From the NCBI GenBank assembly GCA_035524315.1, contig DATKPD010000083.1, positions 38,848 through 102,847 on the forward strand: a DNA stretch of 64,000 bases, written 5' to 3'. The notes under the pieces were generated by a model that saw nothing but the letters and a program-made list of their open reading frames with translations, ran no database searches and was not told the origin of the DNA. This DNA comes from BOG-938 sp035524315 (lineage in GTDB: Bacteria; Pseudomonadota; Alphaproteobacteria; Caulobacterales; Caulobacteraceae). The translations under genes and the position numbers were made by a program. Position 1 is the stretch's first letter; each line of letters starts with the position of its first letter. Positions 50,500 through 57,345 of the stretch are shown piece after piece.

Positions 50500-53325
50500 T
50501 CAGTACCGGACTCGGAAGCCCAAGGTAATGAACCGACCGATGGGACTGTCAGTGAGGGGGAAGCCGCTGTTCGACCCGGTGCTGACTTCTTGCGGCGGCA
50601 TCGCGGCGAACAGGTTCTGGACGTTCAGATAGAGCTCGTCGCCGGCTTTCCAGACCTTGTAGCTAAAGTTCAAGTTGGTCGTTGCGTAGGCCGGGACCTC
50701 CGGGACCTTGTAGAAGCCGGCGCCGCCGGGCAGGAGAGACATGGCGCTGCGCCACCGTTCGGTCACGCTGGCGGTGAAAGCGTCGGTGAAGGCGTAATTG
50801 ACCGTGCCGGTAAACTGAATCGACGGCACGCCCTGCATCGGCACCAGGTTCGGGAAGGCGACATTGCCGAAATCGTACGTCGGCGAACCGGGCACCGTGT
50901 ACAGATAATGGGGCTGCCAGGTACTGAGCAGGCGCGCGCTGAAGGGTCTATCGAACAGGCGGTGCGCGTAGTTGACTTCGAAGTCGGCGCCGTAGGTTTC
51001 GATCGCACCCACATTTTCAAAACCGTCCAGCCATTCGGTGGCCGTGTTGGGTGGGCTGGTATTGCTCCACGGGAGCGGGCGAACAATCAGGCTACAGTAA
51101 GTCGGAACCCCGCCGAGTGCGTCACACGTCTGCTGCGTGGATGTCGCCTGAGCCTGGATATTCACCAAAGCGCCATCGTCGATGACATGATAGGCGTCGA
51201 CGGTAAACGCCAGGCCTGGGACAAACTGCGGCCGCCAGATCACGCCGACGGTCGTGTTGTGGGCCGTTTCAGGCTTCACGTTCGGATTGCCGATATTGAT
51301 CGTGGGGCCGGACGAGTTCTGTTGGGTCAGGAGGTCGAAGGTTTGGCCGGCGCCATTGTACAGGACCGGGCCGAACAGCATGGACAGGGACGGCGCCTGA
51401 ACGTCCAGAGACTGCGTGGCGCGCACGGTGACTTCGTCGTTAAGATGCCATTCCAGGCCGACCTTCCATGTCCAGACGCTGCCGCCGTAGTCGTAGTCGG
51501 TGAAGCGAACCGCGCCGTTGAAGTCCAGCGCCTGGAACAACGGCTGATTCTTCAAGATCGGAATCTCGGCTTCCAATGCGGCTTCTTTGACCGCATCGTA
51601 AGTCCAGTTCAGGGCGGCAAAGGAATTCACATAAACTAGCGTGCTGGCGGAACAATTGTATGTCAGGCCTGTGCAATTCGCGAACTGCGACGGGAGCGCG
51701 TCCGAGCCAACATAGAAGCCTTGCTTGCGATATTCCGCGGAGATGGCGGCCGTCACCGGACCCGCCGGAAGCTGGAATATGTCTCCAGATATGTGTCCGT
51801 TCAGGTCGATCTGGTTGAACTCGGGCGTATAGTGCGTCGTGCCGGTGACATAGTTGATCGCCGCCGCGCTCGCCGCATTTGGCCCGAAGGCGTTGAAGGG
51901 CACGCAGTTGGAGTAGGCCGAATTCGTCAGGCTGGCTCGGCAGACCGTCTGACCGTTGGCCGGATTGACCACAGCGTCCAGAGCCGCAGCCAGATATTGC
52001 TGGTTGATGCTGTTGTAGAAAACGTCGTGGATGGCATTGGCGCCGTAGTCGACATCCACAGCCCAGTTGTATTTGCCAAATTTGCCGTCCAGCCCTGCGT
52101 TGACGAACAGGTTCTGCACATTGGAGACCTGCTTGAGCAACGGAATGGCCAGATAGTTCTTGCTCATATTGAATGTCGTCGCGGCGCCCATCGCCGTCTG
52201 ATAAGCAGCTGGCAAGAATGCATTCGACGTACTGAACGTCTGATTGTTAAAACTGCTCGGGTTGGAAAAGGTCGTATCAACCTTCCAGTTTTCGACGACT
52301 TCAGCATGTCCGCGGATCTGATCGGTAAGATCATAATCCATTCGCACGAATACCTGATCGAAATGGTAAGGCGCGGCCAAAGAGTTATAGCCGGTTTGCG
52401 TACCATCGCCGCCGACCTGGTAGTTGTTGGTGAGGGTCAGAGACCCGGCCTGAAATGGCGTCAGCACCCCGTTGGAATTGAAGGTTTGTCCCTTGAGGGC
52501 GCCATTGGTGATCAGGCCGCCAAACGTGTTCTGCGTGCTGTGGACATTGCAATAGTCGCCATACGGGTTGGTTGCGCTGCCCGCGCCGCCAGGCAAGCCG
52601 GAAATCCCTTGCAACTGGCAGTTCAGATACTGCGGCCGATCAAACCGCGAGGGAAGACCGGCGGTGTCGTAATGGTCATAGCTGATTTCGATGTGCCCCA
52701 TGTCGTTGGCGAATTTGGCGCCAGCGGCTAGGCCGATCTTCCAGGTTTTGTCGTCGCTGAACGAGGACTCGCCGTAGCTCGCATCAGCTTTGAAGCCGTT
52801 GAAGTTGTGGTCGATGACGTAGTTTACGACCCCCGCGACGGCGTCAGAGCCGTAAACCGCCGACGCGCCGCCCGTGACCACATCCACCCGCTGGACCAAC
52901 TCTTGGGGGATCATATCGACGTCCACGATCCCGAGCGCATTGGTCGGGGGTACGCGTTGCCCGTCAAACAGGATCAAAGTGCGCTGGGCGCCGAGATTGC
53001 GCAGGTTCAGCTCTGAAGTGGCCGGGTTGCCGCCGCCGAACAGACCCGTCGTGTTGGGCTGGCTGAACTGCCCGCGCGAGCCCTGGAACACCGGCAGGTC
53101 GTTCAGCGCGTCAAACAAGGTGGTCGGCTGAAGTTGCATCAACTCCTGCGCCTGGACCACCGTTACGGGCGTGGGGCTGTTGTTGCCGTTCGCGATAACG
53201 CGAGATCCCGTCACCACCACTTCGCTGGTTTGAGCGCCGCCCTGGGTCTGTGCCTGGGCTGCAGAAGCCAATATTATTGAACTGGCGCCGCCAAACAGAA
53301 ATGCAAAGAGTTTTACCCTGTTCAT
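50500..53325 (-). CDS. large TonB-dependent receptor
   Basis: 941 residues from the ATG at 53325 (GGAGGG 4 bases upstream; a TTG 12 bases earlier is rejected). Signal peptide (VKLFAFLFGGASSIILASAAQAQ), TonB-box-like SEVVVTGSR. The plug is of the peptide/carbohydrate type (about 45-175) with ELNLRNLGAQRTLILFDGQRV and VVTGGASAVYGSDAVAGVVNYV, which differs from the GPQGTLYG class of the other receptors here. The barrel ends SPIGRFITLGFRVRY. This class usually imports peptides, oligosaccharides or aromatic conjugates. The decayed receptor tail at 54197-54340 (GRYFTLGVKARF) belongs to the same class. Confidence 0.92.
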   Translation of the reverse strand: MNRVKLFAFLFGGASSIILASAAQAQTQGGAQTSEVVVTGSRVIANGNNSPTPVTVVQAQELMQLQPTTLFDALNDLPVFQGSRGQFSQPNTTGLFGGGNPATSELNLRNLGAQRTLILFDGQRVPPTNALGIVDVDMIPQELVQRVDVVTGGASAVYGSDAVAGVVNYVIDHNFNGFKADASYGESSFSDDKTWKIGLAAGAKFANDMGHIEISYDHYDTAGLPSRFDRPQYLNCQLQGISGLPGGAGSATNPYGDYCNVHSTQNTFGGLITNGALKGQTFNSNGVLTPFQAGSLTLTNNYQVGGDGTQTGYNSLAAPYHFDQVFVRMDYDLTDQIRGHAEVVENWKVDTTFSNPSSFNNQTFSTSNAFLPAAYQTAMGAATTFNMSKNYLAIPLLKQVSNVQNLFVNAGLDGKFGKYNWAVDVDYGANAIHDVFYNSINQQYLAAALDAVVNPANGQTVCRASLTNSAYSNCVPFNAFGPNAASAAAINYVTGTTHYTPEFNQIDLNGHISGDIFQLPAGPVTAAISAEYRKQGFYVGSDALPSQFANCTGLTYNCSASTLVYVNSFAALNWTYDAVKEAALEAEIPILKNQPLFQALDFNGAVRFTDYDYGGSVWTWKVGLEWHLNDEVTVRATQSLDVQAPSLSMLFGPVLYNGAGQTFDLLTQQNSSGPTINIGNPNVKPETAHNTTVGVIWRPQFVPGLAFTVDAYHVIDDGALVNIQAQATSTQQTCDALGGVPTYCSLIVRPLPWSNTSPPNTATEWLDGFENVGAIETYGADFEVNYAHRLFDRPFSARLLSTWQPHYLYTVPGSPTYDFGNVAFPNLVPMQGVPSIQFTGTVNYAFTDAFTASVTERWRSAMSLLPGGAGFYKVPEVPAYATTNLNFSYKVWKAGDELYLNVQNLFAAMPPQEVSTGSNSGFPLTDSPIGRFITLGFRVRY

Positions 53326-53379
53326 TTTTCCCTCCACAATTTTCGTTCATTTGTAGCCGAATTCGGCCATTATTCTGCG

Positions 53380-53437
53380 TTATTGATACCCATAAGGGCG
53401 TAAGGGGGAGATTTTATCACTCTTTACGCTTATTGAT
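53380..53437. promoter_or_regulatory. receptor upstream region with TTATTGAT repeats and GCGTAA dyad
   Basis: TTATTGAT occurs at 53380-53387 and 53430-53437 (50 bp apart). Between them GCGTAA (53398-53403) and TTACGC (53424-53429) form an inverted repeat with a 20-bp spacer. This is the AT-rich region 55-110 bp upstream of the large receptor's ATG. The TATTGAT core also occurs in the dyad before the other receptor at 45217-45252. Confidence 0.45.
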
Positions 53438-53546
53438 GGACTCTATATTAAATTTCCTATTCTGGTCCATTCCGTTGATCGGATTGATTGCTGCTGAACT
53501 TTTGAGCCCGCATGTACCGCAAGCTCTGTCAAACATTAATTACTAG
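53436..53546 (+). CDS. possible 36-residue single-helix membrane peptide
   Basis: ATG at 53436 opens a short frame: MDSILNFLFWSIPLIGLIAA then ELLSPHVPQALSNINY. The first half is a convincing hydrophobic helix. No ribosome site is obvious and the DNA is AT-rich, so hydrophobic codons are expected by chance. It is divergent from the receptor gene. Confidence 0.22.
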   Translation: MDSILNFLFWSIPLIGLIAAELLSPHVPQALSNINY

Positions 53547-53937
53547 CCTATCTCACTCACAAACGTCGTCTGGATCAAGAGCTAGCGGTATTCTTTGTTC
53601 TGCAGCGTCGATGCCGTAAAGTCGACGTCTGCCGGTTGTATTTTCTATTTAACGCCGCGCGGTGGTGTAGGGCTTTGATCCTCACCACGGGGTTCGTTCT
53701 GTGCGCCCTCACTCCGGCGCGGGGCGGCCTGCCTGCGCCCGCCCGCAACGCACTGCAGACGCGCAAGGTGATCAACAACGATACGGCCGGCGCAGCGCTG
53801 TGCGCCGTCTTCGTGGTGGCGGCCAACGCGTCGGTGGCGTCTGGATGAGGTGTGCAAGATCGGCGGCCGTCGATGACGAAGGCGAACTGACGGACCGCCA
53901 TCAGTCTGGTAGAGGGCGCACCAGCAATCGGGCCGGC
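53547..53937. other. 391-bp stretch without a recognised gene
   Basis: A plus-strand frame to the TGA at 53846 reads ...NALQTRKVINNDTAGAALCA then VFVVAANASVASG, which looks protein-like but has no good start or family. It may be another decayed fragment in the rearranged zone. Sequence returns to high G+C from about 53690. Confidence 0.3.
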
Positions 53938-54124
53938 CATTCGCATCGACCGCAACGGCAACACCCTGGAAGTGGCGGGCGGCAACCGCAAGGGCGGCGC
54001 TGAAGGTCAGTTCGACGAAGCCACCAATATGTCGTCGGACTCGCATGGCGACCTGATGGTCGCCGACACCCAGGAGCCCCGCGCTACTTTGCTGTCGCCG
54101 CCGGCCAAGAAATTGAAAAAATAG
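53938..54124 (+). pseudogene. NHL propeller gene 3' fragment (duplicate)
   Basis: The last 62 codons of the gene at 47467-48795, in frame to the same TAG stop, with protein changes of only N-to-D (QFDEAT) and Q-to-E (TQEPRA). No start, no 5' part. The duplication continues 44 bp past the stop to 54168. Confidence 0.9.
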
Positions 54125-54147
54125 GCTGCCGAAAGTCGGTAAAACTT

Positions 54148-54181
54148 CGGGAGCGTCCTCGTCGAAACGAAGACGCTCCCG
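54148..54181. terminator. intact hairpin downstream of the NHL fragment
   Basis: CGGGAGCGTC (54148-54157) pairs perfectly with GACGCTCCCG (54172-54181). An inner stem TCGT/ACGA closes a CGAA tetraloop. On the minus strand the hairpin is followed by AAGTTTTACC, a short T-run. It was probably a shared terminator between an NHL gene and the convergent receptor whose remnant follows. Copy 1 at 48820 has only the left arm. Confidence 0.65.
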
Positions 54182-54196
54182 TCGCAATCGAGGCGA

Positions 54197-54340
54197 CTAG
54201 AACCGCGCCTTCACTCCGAGGGTGAAGTAGCGACCGATAATATCGTCGCCAATCGCCCAGCCGCTGCCCGAGCCGCCGCCATGACCGGCGGCACCCGCTG
54301 GTGTGCCGTCAGTCCGAGGAGAACATTTCTGCGCCTTATG
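54197..54340 (-). pseudogene. TonB-dependent receptor C-terminal remnant
   Basis: On the minus strand, ending at the TAG 54199-54197, the frame reads DGTPAGAAGHGGGSGSGWAI, then GDDIIGRYFTLGVKARF and stop. This is the last beta-strand and terminal aromatic residue of a receptor of the 50500-53325 class. No longer receptor sequence is found upstream, where an IS-like remnant begins. The right edge is approximate. Confidence 0.75.
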
Positions 54341-54386
54341 GCATAAGGGATTTTAAGCAGTCGGAGGACCTGTGGCGGAGATATCG

Positions 54387-54600
54387 ACAAGCGTCGCCGG
54401 TTCCCACGCCGTCATCTGCCAAGCCGTGTGGCTCTATCTTCCGTTCGCGCTGAGTTTCCGCGACGTGGAGGAATTGCCGGCCCAACGCGGGATCGGGGGC
54501 AGCTAAGAGACGGTGCGAATACAGACGATCAAGTTTGGTCTGCTGATGGCTGCGAACCTGCTCCGGCAGCGTTCGGCGCAAACGGGTCAAATGGGAGGGC
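54387..54600 (+). pseudogene. IS6-family transposase remnant
   Basis: From 54411 the plus strand reads VICQAVWLYLPFALSFRDVE, then ELPAQRGIGGS-stop-ETVRIQTIKFG and LLMAANLLRQR. This matches the N-terminal part of IS6/IS240-type DDE transposases (...VI..AVWLY.R..LS.RDVEELLAERGI.VS.ETVRRW..KFG). It has an in-frame TAA, and the KRRRFPR segment before it is in another frame. No DDE catalytic part or terminal repeats were found. It is old and inactive. Confidence 0.7.
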
Positions 54601-54735
54601 GCTCCCGCGCCCCGCGTCGTTAAGCCGACAACATCCTCTAATGTATCCTAGCTTGCGAAGGAGGCGATGACATCACGGACTGAGTCTTGAGGACTGGCGA
54701 GAGGCGCCTTAGCCATCTTGAACAGAACCTCCACG

Positions 54736-54775
54736 TAAACAAAAAGAGGGCGCCCCAACCTATGTCGGGACGCCC
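54736..54775 (-). terminator. intrinsic terminator of the receptor operon
   Basis: On the minus strand GGGCGTCCC (54775-54767), 10-nt loop, GGGGCGCCC (54756-54748), a 9-bp stem with one G-U pair, then TCTTTTTGTTT. It lies 79 bp after the stop of the receptor at 54854 and ends the minus-strand operon. Confidence 0.8.
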
Positions 54776-54853
54776 AGGGGGGGATATCAATAAACGGCCA
54801 ACGGGAGAAAATCTGGATCCAGCACCTAGCGTTGGATTGTCACCCGCGCCGGG

Positions 54854-57223
54854 TCAAAATTTCTCACCAAAGCGAATGCCGACGAAGCGCGGTTCGGAGA
54901 TGCCGACATTGCCGTTGCCGAGTTGGAACGGGTTGCCCTGGAAGAAGGTGATCTCCACCCGGTCTTCGATATTCTTCACGAAGGCCTGAACCCAGTATTT
55001 TTCGTCGCGGGTCGTATAGGTTAGATCCATGCCCGACTTGCTGAACGAAGGTTGGCGATAGATCTGGTTGTTGGAGATCACGTTGATGAAGTATTTTTCT
55101 GTGTAAGAGGTGTTTGCGTTGAAGACAATATCGCCAAGCTCACCCATATCGAAGGTGTGACGATAGGCCAGGCTGGCCGTTATGGTTGGAGAGTTGTTAA
55201 GCTCCTTGCCCTTCCAGCTGACGTAGGGATTGCCGGCATTGCCGCCCGCATAGAGATCGTCAAACACTGCGTGCAGGTAGTTAACCCCGATGGTCAGACG
55301 ATCCGCATGGGTGAGCGTGACGACCCCCCGATTTTCGATTCCGTAGACGGTCGCTGGCGTGTTGAGGGTCGTGCCGACAAACTGGGCAGGGCCGCCTGCA
55401 ATGGGATTGCCGACCTGGAATTCCGACCCGACCTGCATGCTCTGATAGTCATAATAGAAGATATCGGAGTCGAGGTAGAGCCAGCTGGTCGGATGCCCCT
55501 TATAGCCCACTTCATAGTCGATCAGATTTTCGGCATTATAGGACAGGGGCACCTGCAGGAAAGAGCTGGGTGAGTTGAAGCCACCCGGCTTATAACCTGT
55601 TGAAATCGCAGCATAGAGAAGTTGCTCAGGCGAAGGCTTCCAGTCCAGGCCAACCTTCCAGGTCAACTTGTTCGCGTCATAGTGTTGGTCTGAATTGTTG
55701 CCTTGCCCTGCGCCAAGGCAGGCGGTGTTGGAGAACAGGGTGGGATAGGTGCAAGGATCACCCGCTGTCGGGCCGAAATAATGGAATCCTTGGCTGCGCT
55801 GCTCGATTGAGTCATCCGCTTCCCGCAAACCCAAGGTGAATTCCAGCTTGTCAGTCAGGTGATATTGGCCAGTGGCGTAGACGGCGGAGCTCTGGCGCGT
55901 GACGGTGGCTAGGGTCGAACTGCTAATAAAGCTGTCGGCAGGATCGGGATTTAACGGCCCGGGATTGCCGCCGAAGCAGGCCGGAACCGCATTCTGACAA
56001 GGTGCGCCCAAGCTTACATTGTAGCCCGACTCACGAAGACCAAGGTAACTGACGCCGACCGCCCATTCGAACTTTGCGGGATTGGCGTTGTGCAGCCGAA
56101 ATTCCGCGGAGCTTGTGGCTTCATCGGTATGGGTAAGCCCCCATATCCAGCCCGGACCGCCTGGCGGAATGATTCCGCCATTGTCGACGGGCATGTCATT
56201 GAGCCGCGCTTTCTGGTAGCCGCCAAGGAACTGTACGGCGACGTTACCGAACTGGCTGTTGATGTCGGTGTTGGCTGTATAGAAGGTGTCATCCGTATTG
56301 GGCGTAATCGCGTTCGCTGGTCCGGAGCGTTGCGATGGGCCGCTTGTGGCGCTCATGGCGTCACTGTAGGGCACCGATGAGTAGGCCGAGTCGTAAGAAT
56401 GCTGGACGGTTAGTTGTAGCAGGGCATTGGTGACATCGTTCGGCTTATAGAGAAGGCTGCCCCGCGCAGAATAGTCGTGCTCGCCGTTTTGCGGCTTGTC
56501 TCCGCCAGGTTGGAGGTTGGCCGATCCGGGCAGAGTCCCTGATTGGATCAGATACCCGTCGCGATCGTTGAAATTGATCGCCAGACGTGTGGAGAGCGCG
56601 TCATTCACAGGTGCGTTGACCACCAAGTTGGCTCTCTTAGCGTTAAAATTGCCAAGCTCGACGTCCGCAGACCCACCCTGCTGCCAGGTGGGGCGGTTGC
56701 TGATCACGTTGATCACGCCGCCCGGGGAGGCTGCTCCATAAAGGGTGCCTTGGGGGCCGCGCAGGACCTCGACGTGGTCCACGTCAAAAAAGGGCGTGAT
56801 CAGCGAGTTGGTGTCCTGCTGCTCAATACCGTCAAGAATGACAGCGACGCCGGCCGTCTGGGTGACGCCCTGGTCATTGTTCTGGACGCCGCGCAAGGCG
56901 ATGTTCACGCCGTTGACGGAGTGGTCGATGACCATGTCTGGCGCGACGGCGACCACATCATCAACCGTGACGATGCCTTCGCGTTTCAAGGTGGCGCCGG
57001 TTTCGGCGGACAGGGCTACAGGCGATTGAGACGCCAGTTCCGACTGCTTTCGCGCCGTAACGACCACGTCTTCCACTTGATTTATCTGGTTAGGGGCTAC
57101 GCCTGCCGCGTGGGCGCTGACCGACCCTATAACCATCGGCGCGACGCTCGCCAGCAGCACCGCCGGCAGCGACCGCGCTAGCCGCTTGCCCCTAAACGCG
57201 AAGATTTTTCCGGTGACGTCCAT
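54854..57223 (-). CDS. TonB-dependent receptor, paralogue without STN domain
   Basis: 789 residues; ATG at 57223 with GAGGAGGAAACC upstream. Signal region (RLARSLPAVLLASVAPMVIGSVSAHA), TonB-box-like DVVVTARK. The plug has IALRGVQNNDQ, AVILDGIEQQD, VEVLRGPQGTLYGAASPGGVINVISNRP, and the barrel ends FVGIRFGEKF. Its plug and last strands resemble the adjacent STN receptor (VDHSxNGVN, SPGGVINxxSNRP, EDRVExT), so the pair arose by duplication. Without an STN domain it cannot signal to FecR itself. It probably imports the same class of glucosides. Last gene before the operon terminator. Confidence 0.92.
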   Translation of the reverse strand: MDVTGKIFAFRGKRLARSLPAVLLASVAPMVIGSVSAHAAGVAPNQINQVEDVVVTARKQSELASQSPVALSAETGATLKREGIVTVDDVVAVAPDMVIDHSVNGVNIALRGVQNNDQGVTQTAGVAVILDGIEQQDTNSLITPFFDVDHVEVLRGPQGTLYGAASPGGVINVISNRPTWQQGGSADVELGNFNAKRANLVVNAPVNDALSTRLAINFNDRDGYLIQSGTLPGSANLQPGGDKPQNGEHDYSARGSLLYKPNDVTNALLQLTVQHSYDSAYSSVPYSDAMSATSGPSQRSGPANAITPNTDDTFYTANTDINSQFGNVAVQFLGGYQKARLNDMPVDNGGIIPPGGPGWIWGLTHTDEATSSAEFRLHNANPAKFEWAVGVSYLGLRESGYNVSLGAPCQNAVPACFGGNPGPLNPDPADSFISSSTLATVTRQSSAVYATGQYHLTDKLEFTLGLREADDSIEQRSQGFHYFGPTAGDPCTYPTLFSNTACLGAGQGNNSDQHYDANKLTWKVGLDWKPSPEQLLYAAISTGYKPGGFNSPSSFLQVPLSYNAENLIDYEVGYKGHPTSWLYLDSDIFYYDYQSMQVGSEFQVGNPIAGGPAQFVGTTLNTPATVYGIENRGVVTLTHADRLTIGVNYLHAVFDDLYAGGNAGNPYVSWKGKELNNSPTITASLAYRHTFDMGELGDIVFNANTSYTEKYFINVISNNQIYRQPSFSKSGMDLTYTTRDEKYWVQAFVKNIEDRVEITFFQGNPFQLGNGNVGISEPRFVGIRFGEKF

Positions 57224-57345
57224 GGTTTCCTCCTCAAGTCCGCCAGTAATCTGGTCGGCTCCTTTGGGGGGTAGATGCAGGAAACCGGCGATTTCCTCGT
57301 CCCGGGTGAAAATTTTTTAGGCGAGGGCGGGCGCGCCGACCGCGC

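Noticed and set aside
54336..54590. 84-codon minus-strand frame over the IS remnant
   Set aside because: The plus-strand translation matches an IS6-type transposase far better; the minus frame is its shadow.
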